DNA of 28,722 nt from Bacillota bacterium (GCA_023426265.1 JAFABA010000184.1:1-28722); one strand, 5' to 3'. Numbered from the stretch's first letter, positions 14,328-23,259 are shown. The notes: generated from the sequence alone by a model not told the origin. Made by a program: numbers and translations.

Positions 14328-15512
14328 GTGCAAATATTCGTTAAAGTACTGATCTGCGTTGTTTCCGCAGTCTGTTTGGCCGCTGTCGGGCTTTTCCTGG
14401 GCTTTATTGTCGCTTTTTCCGGAGGGAACTTGTTTTATGCCCCGCTGGTGTTGGTTTGTACAGGCGTTTTGTTTGTATTTGTAATTTTAAAGGTATTTCA
14501 CTTGGTCAAACCAAGGCTCTTCAAAATCCTGTTTCTTTCGTTTTTAGGGCTTTGCGTCCTTTCCGTAGGCGTGTATGAAGCCGGGAATGCGTACCGCAAC
14601 AGCTTTGCCCAAGTGAATGACCAGGGCGTTGATCTTGCGCTGTATCAACCGTTTGCCGAAAATACCAAGGCGGTAAAGCTCGAGGAAGCCCCAACCTTAA
14701 AGCTGAAAGAGAACCTGCCCCGCCTGGATGGAGCAACGGCTCTGTACCCCCTGTACGCCGCTTTCGCCCAAGCGGTTTATCCCGCCGGGGAGTATGATAT
14801 CTACGCAACAAAGGATGATTCGTCAAGCTTAGGCCAAGTCGTATGCACGGCCACGGAGGATGCCTACATAAGGCTGATAAACGGCGAAACGGATATTATT
14901 TTCGTCGCCCGTCCATCAGAGCAGCAGTTGGAGGAAGCAAAAAGCAAAGGTCTGGAACTGAAGCTGACGCCTATTGGAAAAGAAGCTTTCGTGTTTTTTG
15001 TAAACTCCCGAAATGAGATAAACGGTCTAAGCACCGCCCAAATCCAGGATATTTACGCCGGAAAAATTACAAACTGGCGCGAGGTCGGCGGGAAAAATGA
15101 AGCGATCCGCGCTTTTCAGCGCCCGGAAAACAGCGGCAGCCAGACCATGCTGCAAAAGCTGATGGAGGGCAAGGATCTGATGACTCCGCCCAAGGAAAAC
15201 GTGGCATCCGGAATGGGCGATATCATCAACCAGACCGCAAGCTATCGGAATTACAAAAACGCCATCGGATATTCGTTTCTTTTCTTTGCTACAGAAATGA
15301 TCCAAAACAACGAAATCAAACTGCTTGAAGTAGATGGCGTGAAACCCGAAAAAAGCACCATTGCCAGCGGCGAATACCCGCTTTCGGCCGAGTTTTATGC
15401 CGTTACCGCCGGCAGCAATAACCCCAATGTCGATCTGTTCATTGAATGGATCCTGTCCCCGCAGGGACAATACCTAGTAGAAAAGACCGGGTATACTTCT
15501 ATAGGTAAATGA
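14328..15512 (+). CDS. Membrane-anchored PstS-like substrate-binding protein
   Basis: 394 aa from a GTG start with a CGGAGG site six to seven bases upstream. Three hydrophobic helices come first (about 5-30, 37-57, 65-86). They are followed by a type II periplasmic binding domain of the phosphate-binding PstS type: LDGATALYPLYAAFA near residue 133, IYAGKITNWREVGG, and RPENSGSQTMLQKLM, matching the phosphate-contacting loops of PstS. The C-terminus FIEWILSPQGQYLVEKTGY is the typical end of the fold. There are no pstC, pstA or pstB genes nearby. A binding domain fixed to the membrane by three helices, not by a lipid anchor, suggests sensing or capture rather than simple ABC delivery. Phosphate binding is inferred. 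Confidence 0.85.
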   Translation: MQIFVKVLICVVSAVCLAAVGLFLGFIVAFSGGNLFYAPLVLVCTGVLFVFVILKVFHLVKPRLFKILFLSFLGLCVLSVGVYEAGNAYRNSFAQVNDQGVDLALYQPFAENTKAVKLEEAPTLKLKENLPRLDGATALYPLYAAFAQAVYPAGEYDIYATKDDSSSLGQVVCTATEDAYIRLINGETDIIFVARPSEQQLEEAKSKGLELKLTPIGKEAFVFFVNSRNEINGLSTAQIQDIYAGKITNWREVGGKNEAIRAFQRPENSGSQTMLQKLMEGKDLMTPPKENVASGMGDIINQTASYRNYKNAIGYSFLFFATEMIQNNEIKLLEVDGVKPEKSTIASGEYPLSAEFYAVTAGSNNPNVDLFIEWILSPQGQYLVEKTGYTSIGK

Positions 15513-15559
15513 CCCTCCTTTCAGATTTAAAATGAACTAACTTTAGGAGGAATGAGCCA

Positions 15560-15952
15560 ATGGGCCATACAGAAGCAAATAGTATTGTGATCGATAGGGA
15601 TATTGAGGCAGTGTGGGATGCTCTTACAAACGAGGACAAGCTCACGCAATGGTATGCGCCGGGATCGCCTTGGAAAATTCCAAAGCTGAAAGCCGGCGAA
15701 AAAATGCTTTTTACGTTAATGCCCAATGCCCACAATCAACTTACAGAGAAACTTCCTATGGTTCTGACAATTGATACAGTGATTCCCTTTCAGGAGTTTT
15801 CGTTTTATTTGGATTCACAGGAAGTGCTCATCTCTTTTACTATGGAGAAAGAAAACGGTGGTATCCGGGTTTCTGCGAACATGGAAGGCTACGATATGTC
15901 ATTGGCCAATCTCAAAGCGTTGGTAGAAGGAAAGGAAATTCCTTATGTTTAA
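15560..15952 (+). CDS. SRPBCC-superfamily protein (AHSA1/ATPase activator-like)
   Basis: 130 aa. It begins with the START-like pattern IVIDRDIEAVWDALTNEDKLTQWYAPG (9-35), the usual opening of Aha1-domain/SRPBCC proteins, which form a hydrophobic ligand-binding cavity. FTLMP, the FSFYLDSQEVLISFTME strand and the closing helix SLANLKALVEGK fit the fold. No catalytic function can be stated; relatives include AHSA1-like proteins often found near ArsR regulators. It starts after a TAGGAGGA site, 47 bases after the PstS-like gene, and is followed by a strong terminator, so the two may share a transcript. Confidence 0.85.
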   Translation: MGHTEANSIVIDRDIEAVWDALTNEDKLTQWYAPGSPWKIPKLKAGEKMLFTLMPNAHNQLTEKLPMVLTIDTVIPFQEFSFYLDSQEVLISFTMEKENGGIRVSANMEGYDMSLANLKALVEGKEIPYV

Positions 15953-15994
15953 ACCGCCAATGAGATAAAAGTTACAGCATTTTTATGAACTTTG

Positions 15995-16033
15995 AAGAAG
16001 AAAGGACACCCTACGGGGGTGTCCTTTCTTCTT
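15995..16033. terminator. Strong bidirectional terminator
   Basis: AAGAAGAAAGGACACCC and GGGTGTCCTTTCTTCTT form a perfect 17-bp stem with a 5-base loop. It lies between the SRPBCC gene and the convergent catalase gene and can serve both. Confidence 0.92.
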
Positions 16034-16075
16034 GTCATGCATAGCAAGCGGGTTCTCTATCCGCTGCATATTTTA

Positions 16076-17479
16076 TCATCTTCTCATATATACCCGGATT
16101 TGCTGTGCGACCCGTTCGGCCAGCTCCGGCGAGGCGTTGTGAAAGTACCCCAGCACAACATCTTGTATCGGGCGTGAAACAGATGCAAGGTCCGAGGCAA
16201 GATTATCCACCAGATGGTCCTGTTCCACGGCGGAGAGCGAGCGGTAAAACTCGCCGGCCTGTGTGAAATCGTCAGGGTTCGGTATGCTGGAACGGACAAG
16301 AGCTCCCTGTATGTATCTGCCGCATCCGCTGGTCACCTGGGAATCGGGAGTCCAGCTCTGCTGATAGTTAACGGGTATTTTCCGAAAATCAGGCCCCAGC
16401 CTGCGGCGCTGCGCATCCGCATAGATATTCGCGCGGCCTTGCAGAATTTTATCATCCGACAGCTCTACCCCATCGAGCAGATTGGACGGCGAAAAGGCGA
16501 TTTTCTCGACCTGTTCCATAAAATTGTCCGGGTTATAGTTAAGAACCATCCGCCCCACCGGAATGAAAGGATATTGTCGCTCATCCCAAACTTTGGTGTC
16601 GTCCAACGGATCGAAGGGAAGTCTTGCTGTATCCGCCGGGTCCATCAATTGGACATACAAATCGTATTCCACCGTCTTCCCTGCCGCGATCGTGTTATAT
16701 AAATCCCTGCCCGCGACATTCGGATCCGTCCCGGCCAGCATAGTTGCCTCCTGGCGGGTAATATACTGCTCACCGGCAAGGGGAACCCAGTGGTATTTCA
16801 CAAAACGCCGGACGCCTTCGGCATTGACCCAGACATATGTGTTTACGCTGAAACCCGGCATATGGCGAAAGCTCTTCAAAGTGCCAAGGTCGGAAAAAAC
16901 ACGGGTGATAAAATGTATCGCTTCGGGCGCGTTGGCGATGAATCCCCAAAGGCGGTTTGGGTCCGCCAGATTGTTTACGGGCGAGGGTGAAAACGCATTG
17001 ATGGCATCCGGGAATCGCATGCCGTCCCGCACAAAAAGAACCGGCAAATGGTTGCATAATAGATCAAAGACACCCGATCCGGTATAGAACTTTGTAGAAA
17101 AACCACGGGCGGTGCGGGTGGTGTCCGGAGTACCCTGATTGCTTACGGCAAAGGAAAAGCGCACCGCAACCGGAACCTGCTGGCCGGGCGACTGCACAAA
17201 ACAAAGCCTTGTATACTCGCTCATGGAGTGTATGGTCCGGAAATATCCAAATGCGCCGAAGCCTTTGACGTGTACCTGGCGCTCGATGATTTTTGTATGT
17301 ACGAAGTCTTCCAGCTTTTCGTGCAATACGCTGTCCTGCGATAACACCGGTCCTCTGTCGCCCACCGTTTGTGAATAAAGGTTGTTTTGAGAATCGCAAT
17401 CCATTGGCAAGGGGCTGTAATCGCTCCGAAGCGTGCCGCTTGGTTCCTCGATTTGCCCCACACAATCGTCTGGTTTCAT
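16076..17479 (-). CDS. katA: Catalase (heme, monofunctional)
   Basis: 467 aa from the chosen start. The distal catalytic His is His70 (ERQVHVKGFGAFGYF), with Asn143 (LLCNHLPVLFV) as its partner. RGFSTKFYTGSG and FVRDGMRFPDAINAFSP are family signatures. The proximal heme ligand is Tyr353 in GRANIYADAQRRRLGPDF. It converts hydrogen peroxide to water and oxygen in the cytoplasm. The frame is open to 17629, but the ATG at 17477-17479 has AAAGGAG nine bases upstream, and the extra 50 residues look non-coding. The length is slightly below the usual 480-500 aa. It is transcribed away from the TetR gene and is single. A catalase suggests at least transient exposure to oxygen. Confidence 0.95.
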   Translation of the reverse strand: MKPDDCVGQIEEPSGTLRSDYSPLPMDCDSQNNLYSQTVGDRGPVLSQDSVLHEKLEDFVHTKIIERQVHVKGFGAFGYFRTIHSMSEYTRLCFVQSPGQQVPVAVRFSFAVSNQGTPDTTRTARGFSTKFYTGSGVFDLLCNHLPVLFVRDGMRFPDAINAFSPSPVNNLADPNRLWGFIANAPEAIHFITRVFSDLGTLKSFRHMPGFSVNTYVWVNAEGVRRFVKYHWVPLAGEQYITRQEATMLAGTDPNVAGRDLYNTIAAGKTVEYDLYVQLMDPADTARLPFDPLDDTKVWDERQYPFIPVGRMVLNYNPDNFMEQVEKIAFSPSNLLDGVELSDDKILQGRANIYADAQRRRLGPDFRKIPVNYQQSWTPDSQVTSGCGRYIQGALVRSSIPNPDDFTQAGEFYRSLSAVEQDHLVDNLASDLASVSRPIQDVVLGYFHNASPELAERVAQQIRVYMRR

Positions 17480-17679
17480 CGTCCATTGCTCCTTTATTGT
17501 TTTTGGTCCTGGGCTTTGGTCTGTATCTGTATATTCTGCGGATGGTGGGATGATACGCTTGCGGCAACGGAATTTTACAAGATGGCGATTTGTTTTGGTA
17601 GCGGAATCCGGAGAGTGGCAATAATCCAAAGCGACTTGGCTGCTGTTGCGCTTTATTATTCGTTTCTTTGTTTTCCCTA

Positions 17680-17709
17680 TTGCGTATTATGACCCAATAG
17701 TCATATAAT
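17680..17709 (+). promoter_or_regulatory. SigA-type promoter of the TetR-ABC operon
   Basis: -35 TTGCGT (17680-17685), an 18-base spacer, and a perfect -10 TATAAT (17704-17709). It is overlapped by two palindromic operators. Confidence 0.75.
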
Positions 17710-17726
17710 ATGACCATCGGGTCATA
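17688..17726. promoter_or_regulatory. Tandem palindromic operators for the TetR regulator
   Basis: Two 18-bp palindromes share half-sites TATGAC and GTCATA with six-base centres. One lies at 17688-17705 and the other at 17709-17726, separated by TAA. They cover the spacer, the -10 box and the transcription start, as expected for autorepression by the TetR protein encoded 25 bases downstream. Confidence 0.82.
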
Positions 17727-17750
17727 ATCTGTTTTTGGAGGATACTTGCC

Positions 17751-18386
17751 TTGCCCAAAAGAACATTTCACCGTCTGGACGACGACAAGAAAGAAAGAAT
17801 CATCCGCGCGGCGATTGAAGAGTTTCATGCGCATGGCTTTGAAAAGGCAAAAGTGGAAGCCATCGCGCAGAGTGCGGAGGTCGCGAAAGGCAGCATTTAT
17901 CAATATTTCGAGGATAAAAAAGAGCTGTTTCTGTATGCCATCACATGGGGGCTGGAGTATTTTATGACGCTCATCGACAGGCAGACTCCATTGAAGGACA
18001 TGGATGTCTATGACTACTTCCTTTCCGGGAGCCGGGAGCGATTTGAGCTGGTAAAAAAAGAGCCTCTGCTGGTGAACTTTTATATAGACATTTCCTCGGG
18101 CAAGTACGGCAGCCTGACGGAGGAAACGAATAAGGAGCTCAAGCGAATCGCGGATGAGCATGAACTGAAATTGATCAGAAACGGCCAACAAAGGGGAACG
18201 GTCCGAAATGACATGGACGATAAAGTTCTTTTGCTGTTTTTCCAGGGAGTAACGGAGAAATTCACCATGGCGCTTATGGCACGGGCCAAGGATTTTGGAT
18301 ATGAGCCTACACAAGAGCAGTTTTATGAGCTGGAAGACCTTTTGAAAAACATGGTTTCATTATTAAAACAAGGAATGGGGCGGTAA
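17751..18386 (+). CDS. TetR-family transcriptional repressor
   Basis: 211 aa with a TTG start eight bases after a GGAGGA site. The N-terminal TetR helix-turn-helix covers about 14-60: KKERIIRAAIEEFHAHGF, then VEAIAQSAEVAKGSIYQYFEDKKELF. The rest is an all-helical ligand domain. It is followed two bases later by an ABC ATPase gene and then an FtsX-type permease, so it probably controls an efflux or envelope-stress ABC system and its own expression through the tandem palindromes upstream. The ligand is unknown. Confidence 0.93.
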   Translation: MPKRTFHRLDDDKKERIIRAAIEEFHAHGFEKAKVEAIAQSAEVAKGSIYQYFEDKKELFLYAITWGLEYFMTLIDRQTPLKDMDVYDYFLSGSRERFELVKKEPLLVNFYIDISSGKYGSLTEETNKELKRIADEHELKLIRNGQQRGTVRNDMDDKVLLLFFQGVTEKFTMALMARAKDFGYEPTQEQFYELEDLLKNMVSLLKQGMGR

Positions 18387-18388
18387 GT

Positions 18389-19087
18389 ATGTTTGTTGTG
18401 GTTGAGAATTTAAAAAAGGCCTACCACGTTGGGGAAAACAAAAACGAGGTGCTAAAAGGCGTAAGCCTTTCGCTTGAAAAAGGGCAGATAGGCGTCATAC
18501 TCGGCCCGTCCGGCTCGGGAAAGTCCACGCTCATGAATATCATCGGCGGCATAGACCGGGCGGACAGCGGCAATGTCCTCATTGACGGCCTCAATATCAC
18601 AGGTCTGAGCGATGACGCGCTTACGGAGTACAGGCGCGAAGCCATAGGGGTTATTTTTCAATATTATAACCTGGTACCCAATCTCACCGTCAGAGAGAAT
18701 ATTGAGGTCGTATCCAATATCAGCAAATCCCCGATCGATATCAACAAGGTGCTCTCCGCCGTACACATGTCGGAATTGAGCAAGCGGTTTCCAAGGGAGC
18801 TCTCGGGCGGAGAGCAGCAGAGGGTCGCCATTGCCCGGGCGATTGTCAAAAACCCAAAGCTTCTGCTGTGCGATGAGCCGACGGGCGCGCTCGATTTCGA
18901 GACTTCCAGAAGCGTATTGAAGCTGCTTCAGGACATCAACACGGAGTTTGGAACAAGCATTCTGATGATCACCCATAACACCGCCATTTCCCAAATGGCC
19001 AACCGCACGTTCCGCCTCAGAAGCGGCGAGATCGTTGAGGTCTCCGAGAATGCTGCGCCCATTTCCGCAGAAAGGATTGATTGGTGA
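18389..19087 (+). CDS. ABC transporter ATPase (MacB/LolD/FtsE type)
   Basis: 232 aa. Walker A is GPSGSGKS (39-46), Q-loop Gln91, signature LSGGEQQ (138-144), Walker B LLLCDEP (158-164) with the TGALD D-loop, and switch His196 (LMITHNTAI). TGALD and the QYYNLVPNLTVRENI stretch are typical of ATPases that pair with FtsX-like permeases. It starts two bases after the tetR stop, and its TGA overlaps the permease ATG (TGATG). These mechanotransmission-type ABC systems move lipids, peptides or drugs at the membrane, or control envelope enzymes. Confidence 0.94.
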   Translation: MFVVVENLKKAYHVGENKNEVLKGVSLSLEKGQIGVILGPSGSGKSTLMNIIGGIDRADSGNVLIDGLNITGLSDDALTEYRREAIGVIFQYYNLVPNLTVRENIEVVSNISKSPIDINKVLSAVHMSELSKRFPRELSGGEQQRVAIARAIVKNPKLLLCDEPTGALDFETSRSVLKLLQDINTEFGTSILMITHNTAISQMANRTFRLRSGEIVEVSENAAPISAERIDW

Positions 19088-21327
19088 TGACTTTATTCAA
19101 AAAAGTCTCCCGTACAATGTCGGAGCACAAGGGCATTTACTTAGGCGCATTCTATCTCGTGCTGGTTTGCAGCATGCTTTTTGTAGCCATGGTCATGACG
19201 GCTGGCAACCTTCGCACGATTTTCGATACGTTTACAACGGAAAACATGCTCGCGGACGCCGAATTCTATCTGAATTCGGATATCGATATTGAGGAGTTGG
19301 AACAGCGCTTCGGCGCCCAGTTTGAAAAGAGCAGCGTAGCCGATTATGAAACCGCGCCGGGCCTGACCTTGCGGATATTCTCCCGCAATGAGACGCTCAA
19401 CAGGCACGCCGTCCTCAACGGCGAAGAGCTCACAGAGGATTCCATACTCCTTGATCCGACGTTTGCGCGCGCAAACAAGATCAATATCGGCGATACGGTG
19501 GAAATTGCCGGTAAGGAGTACAAAGTTGCGGGCACGATGGCGCTGCCGAATTATATGTATGTCGTCCGCTCCAGAGAAGAGTTGATCAACGATCCCAAAG
19601 CATTCGGCATCGCCGTGCTCAGCCGCGGCAATATGGAAGGCATCCCCGGAAAATCTGATTTTTATGCGGTCCGGTTCGCCGACAGGAGCGATATCCATAA
19701 GCAGGAGACCGAACTCAAGAGCTATCTCCTGACGCATGGCGTAGAGGTGCTCAACTGGCAGAGTATGGAGAAAAAAAGCCAGGTATCGTTTGTACGGCTG
19801 GAAGTCGATGTGCTGGGCATTATGAGCAGGGTCTCTCCCGGAGCGATCATACTGCTTACAAGCATCCTGCTGAGCATGCTGCTCAAGCGGATGGTCCAAA
19901 GAGAATCGACCGTCATCGGTACCCTGTATGCGCTGGGCTACCGGAGGAAGGAGCTGATTTCCCACTACATGATGTTCCCGTCCATCATTACCGGGTACGG
20001 TGCGGTCTTAGGCGCGGCGCTGGGAATGTTCCTTGTAAAATTCATGGTGCAGTTCATGCTCATGGCGTTTCCAATGCCCATGCAGACGATAACCCTTGAC
20101 TGGTTTGCGCCGGTGCTGGGCGTCGTCATCCCGATGCTCGTTGTTTGCCCGCCCGCGTACCTTGTCGTCTCCAAAATGCTGGACCGCTCCCCCGCGGAGC
20201 TGATGAAAGGGGCCAAGCTTTCCGACCGGTCCAACTTCATAGAGCGGTCTCTCAAATTGGAAGGACTTCGCTTCAAGACGAAATTCCAAATACGGGAGCA
20301 GGTCAGAAGCCTCGCAAGAACAGGCTTTCTGCTCTTTGGCGTCATCATCGCAACGGTGCTCCTCCTGTATGGCCTGACGCTGCAAAGCTCTATGGATTAT
20401 ATGCTCAAGGAGGGCATACAGTCCCTGTACAATTTAAAGCATGAATATGTGTACAACCAGCCGCAAAACGGCGAACCAATTGCGGGTACGGAACAATTCA
20501 ACGCCATATATGTGACTTTGGAACAAGACCGGAACAACAGCTTCGCCATCGTGGGCGCGCTGCCGGACTCAACCAGGCTGAGGCTTCAGGACTTAAGCGG
20601 CAGCAAGCTTGTACCCGACAGGGTGATTGCGACTAAAATGCTTGCGGATAAGTTCGATATCCAGGCAGGCGATGAGCTGACTGTAATCAGCGACGATACC
20701 CTTGCGGAATATACGCTGACGGTAGATGCGGTTGCCAGCTCCTATGCCGGGGAATTCCTGTTCATGCCCCTTCGGGACCTAAATGCGATGCTCAACGCCC
20801 CTTCGGACACCTATATCGGCATTTGGACGGACGCGCCGCTCACCTTCCCCGAAGGAACGATCCGAAGCACCAAATCCATAGATGCGATCGTGGCGGGTAT
20901 GCGCAACATGATCGACCAGACCGGCATTCTGGTGTATACGCTCACGGTCACCGCGTTTGTGCTGGGCATTGTTATCCTGTACATTGTCACCTCCCTGGTG
21001 ATAGAGGAAAACAGGCATACCATCTCCCTCTTCAAAATCTTCGGATACAAAAAGAAGGAAGTGAGCTCCCTGCTGCTGAATAGCAACCTTTTCCCCGTAA
21101 TTGCCGGCTACATACTGGGCGTGCCGATACTGCTTGGATCGGTAACCGCGCTGATGAAAACCTTGTCCACCAGCCTGCAGATGACGATTCCCGTCCGGCT
21201 GAGCCCGCTGTTCATGCTGCTTGGGTTACTCATCGTCATGCTGACCTATGAGGTTTCCAAAATGGCAAGCAGGAAGAAAATCAGTAAGGTCCCCATGGGC
21301 GAGGCGCTCAAGGCTGGGACGGAATAA
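19087..21327 (+). CDS. FtsX-like ABC transporter permease, double-domain (746 aa)
   Basis: Large permease with about eight membrane helices. The first is near residues 17-40, followed by a long extracytoplasmic domain to about 240. Then come three helices (about 243-355), one helix before a second extracytoplasmic domain (about 425-600), and three final helices. This is the duplicated FtsX/MacB layout: ERESTVIGTLYALGYRRKELISHYM in the first half is mirrored by ENRHTISLFKIFGYKKKEVSSLLL in the second. The ATG at 19087 overlaps the ATPase stop codon, giving translational coupling. The TetR-ATPase-permease order suggests inducible export of an antimicrobial or a lipid-like compound; the substrate cannot be read. 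Confidence 0.93.
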   Translation: MTLFKKVSRTMSEHKGIYLGAFYLVLVCSMLFVAMVMTAGNLRTIFDTFTTENMLADAEFYLNSDIDIEELEQRFGAQFEKSSVADYETAPGLTLRIFSRNETLNRHAVLNGEELTEDSILLDPTFARANKINIGDTVEIAGKEYKVAGTMALPNYMYVVRSREELINDPKAFGIAVLSRGNMEGIPGKSDFYAVRFADRSDIHKQETELKSYLLTHGVEVLNWQSMEKKSQVSFVRLEVDVLGIMSRVSPGAIILLTSILLSMLLKRMVQRESTVIGTLYALGYRRKELISHYMMFPSIITGYGAVLGAALGMFLVKFMVQFMLMAFPMPMQTITLDWFAPVLGVVIPMLVVCPPAYLVVSKMLDRSPAELMKGAKLSDRSNFIERSLKLEGLRFKTKFQIREQVRSLARTGFLLFGVIIATVLLLYGLTLQSSMDYMLKEGIQSLYNLKHEYVYNQPQNGEPIAGTEQFNAIYVTLEQDRNNSFAIVGALPDSTRLRLQDLSGSKLVPDRVIATKMLADKFDIQAGDELTVISDDTLAEYTLTVDAVASSYAGEFLFMPLRDLNAMLNAPSDTYIGIWTDAPLTFPEGTIRSTKSIDAIVAGMRNMIDQTGILVYTLTVTAFVLGIVILYIVTSLVIEENRHTISLFKIFGYKKKEVSSLLLNSNLFPVIAGYILGVPILLGSVTALMKTLSTSLQMTIPVRLSPLFMLLGLLIVMLTYEVSKMASRKKISKVPMGEALKAGTE

Positions 21328-21339
21328 ACGCTTTTCAAT

Positions 21340-21377
21340 CACAAAACAAGGATGCCGTCCGGCATCCTTATTTTGTC
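21340..21377 (+). terminator. Terminator of the TetR-ABC operon
   Basis: AAGGATGCC and GGCATCCTT form a perfect stem with loop GTCC. Flanking ACAAAA and TTTTGT extend it and supply the U-tract. It lies just after the permease stop. Confidence 0.9.
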
Positions 21378-21472
21378 TACTGGGATTGTTTTCCCCGTGC
21401 CCTTCCATATCGCTTTGTGTTCTTTGCCGCCCTGGTGTAAAATAACAGCATCCATATATGTGAGGCAAAACA

Positions 21473-22000
21473 ATGAGAGCATATTTCTTGGAAACAGAAC
21501 GGATACGGTTTTCAGCGTGGACGGAAGATGACCTTTCGTTGGCCACCCTGCTGTGGGGAGTAGAGGACGTGACGCGATATATCTGCGCAACGGGCAGGTT
21601 TACGAAGGAAGACATTCAAAAACGCTTGCTCCTGGAAATCGACAACGAGCAGAAATTTGGCGTGCAGTATTGGCCGATCTTCGAAAAAGCAACCGATGAA
21701 TTGATCGGCTGCTGCGGCTTGCGGCTTTTTCCGGCCGAGGCAAATTCTTATGAGATTGGGTTCCATCTTCGCAAAAAGTTTTGGGGCGAGGGGTATGCTT
21801 CCGAGGCTGCCAACGCAGTCATACAGCGTTGCTTTGCTCCCCTGAAAGCGAATAAGATTTTCGCGGGGCACCATCCCCAAAACGCAGGCTCAAGAAAACT
21901 TTTGTTGCGCCTGGGCTTCCAATATATCGGCGACAATTTTTACGAGCCGACGGGGCTATATCACCCGTCCTACGAGCTTTGTAATCCCACAATTGGGTGA
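21473..22000 (+). CDS. GNAT-family N-acetyltransferase (RimJ/RimL type)
   Basis: 175 aa. It begins with the RimJ/RimL-like pattern LETERIRFSAWTEDDLSLATLLW, then FEKATDELIGCCGLR (strand 4), and YEIGFHLRKKFWGEGYASEAANAVIQ, the acetyl-CoA pyrophosphate-binding loop (consensus Q/RxxGxG/A reads KKFWGEGYA here). AGHHPQNAGSRKLLLRLGFQYIG is the conserved C-terminal part. The acceptor is unknown: ribosomal protein N-termini, or small molecules such as antibiotics or amines, are possible. A GAGG site precedes the ATG. It is a single gene between a terminator and the next SDR gene. Confidence 0.9.
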   Translation: MRAYFLETERIRFSAWTEDDLSLATLLWGVEDVTRYICATGRFTKEDIQKRLLLEIDNEQKFGVQYWPIFEKATDELIGCCGLRLFPAEANSYEIGFHLRKKFWGEGYASEAANAVIQRCFAPLKANKIFAGHHPQNAGSRKLLLRLGFQYIGDNFYEPTGLYHPSYELCNPTIG

Positions 22001-22055
22001 AAGTTTCAGTCCCAAAGCGACGAACGAGCCATGAAAATAATTGTGGGGTGCGGTT

Positions 22056-23240
22056 ATGCTGATTAAGAAAACGCATGCGGAAAACGCATTACAGGGAAAG
22101 ACGGTACTATTGACGGGTGCGGGCGGCGGCATCGGCTTTGAGGCCGCGAAAGCGCTCGCGTATATGGGCGCGAGCGTCATCCTCGCGGAAATCAGCGAAG
22201 CGAAAGGCAAAAGCGCGGAGGAAGAAATCAACCGTTGTTTTCCCGGCAAAGCGTTGTTTTATGGGATTGATATCACAAATCAATCCCAAATCGATGCGCT
22301 GTATTCCTTCACCAAGGAGAGATACGGGTTCGTGGACGTCGTATTCCACAACGCCACCGTTACGCCCATGGGCGCGGTGGACGCCGTGGATATCAAGGAT
22401 TGGGACAGAAGCTATTCCGTAAACCTTCGGGCCCCCATCCTCCTTACGCAGGCGTTTTTACCGGATATGAAAAAGCGGAATGAAGGAACCGTCGTGTTTG
22501 TGCCTTCTTCCGGAGCGGCTCCCTACATGGGCGCATATGAGGTGTTTAAAACCGCGCAGGTTGAGCTGTGCAACACGCTTTTAGGCGAACTGGAAGGAAC
22601 GGGCGTTTTTGTATATTCCATCGGCCCGGGTCTTGTCAAAACAGAGACGGCCCAACGGGCAATCGAACAGGTGGCCGCGCTGATGGGCATGTCCATCCCC
22701 GAATTCTACCAAATGAACCGGCAGCATATGCTGGACGCCGAATCCGCGGGCGTTGGGTTCGCGCTCTCCGTATGGAACGCCGCAAAATACAACGGGCAGG
22801 AGATCAGCTCCATTCAGGCGCTGATTGACGTGGGAATTGCGGAGCAGGAAAAAGAGAAAGCGGATGCCGCTGCGCTCAATTGGGAGGAAATCGGGCCGCA
22901 CATCGGCCGTGTCGCCGCGGTATACGAGGAGCAGTACAACGGGTGGCTCAGCAGGAATGTGTTCGAGCGGCAATGGGTACTGCGGGATTTCAAAAAGGAA
23001 GTCAACCGCTCCGCCGAACAGGTCAGGCATGAAATCAAAGAGCTGCAGAAGCATGCAGAGCAGGGGGATGCGGAAGCCGTTCGGGAAAAGAAGTCCCTGC
23101 TCATAAGCCTGCAGGGCTATTACAGGCACCAGCACAAGCTGATGCTTGGCTATGAAAAGAACGCCGCAAAGCGCGAGGAGAACGCCCGTATCATATTGGG
23201 ATGGATCGACGACATGCAGGCGATTTTGGATGCAATCTGA
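22056..23240 (+). CDS. SDR oxidoreductase with unusual C-terminal helical extension (394 aa)
   Basis: Residues about 12-260 form a classical SDR domain: TGAGGGIG (20-27), Ser151 or Ser152, Tyr161 and Lys165 (YEVFK), and the PGLVKTET loop. The usual NAG motif reads HNATV instead, an atypical substitution. Residues about 262-394 are a highly charged, probably helical or coiled-coil extension (EQEKEKADAAALN, then QVRHEIKELQKHAEQGDAEAVREKK). Standard SDRs end near 250-280 aa, so this is about 130 residues longer. The ATG at 22056 follows a GGGG-rich site; a TTG at 22041 is a weaker alternative. There is no operon partner on this strand. The function of the extension is unknown; it might mediate oligomer or partner binding. 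Confidence 0.85.
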   Translation: MLIKKTHAENALQGKTVLLTGAGGGIGFEAAKALAYMGASVILAEISEAKGKSAEEEINRCFPGKALFYGIDITNQSQIDALYSFTKERYGFVDVVFHNATVTPMGAVDAVDIKDWDRSYSVNLRAPILLTQAFLPDMKKRNEGTVVFVPSSGAAPYMGAYEVFKTAQVELCNTLLGELEGTGVFVYSIGPGLVKTETAQRAIEQVAALMGMSIPEFYQMNRQHMLDAESAGVGFALSVWNAAKYNGQEISSIQALIDVGIAEQEKEKADAAALNWEEIGPHIGRVAAVYEEQYNGWLSRNVFERQWVLRDFKKEVNRSAEQVRHEIKELQKHAEQGDAEAVREKKSLLISLQGYYRHQHKLMLGYEKNAAKREENARIILGWIDDMQAILDAI

Positions 23241-23259
23241 AAAAGCGCCCGGATGTGTC

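Noticed and set aside
17064..18314. Long minus-strand ORF (416 codons) across the catalase start and TetR gene
   Set aside because: It lies antisense to a clear TetR gene and out of frame with the catalase, has no family motifs, and would destroy the evident promoter and operator arrangement.
19141..19965. Minus-strand ORF of 274 codons inside the FtsX-type permease
   Set aside because: Antisense shadow of a well-supported coding frame; its translation is rich in His/Arg/Gln with no recognisable domain.
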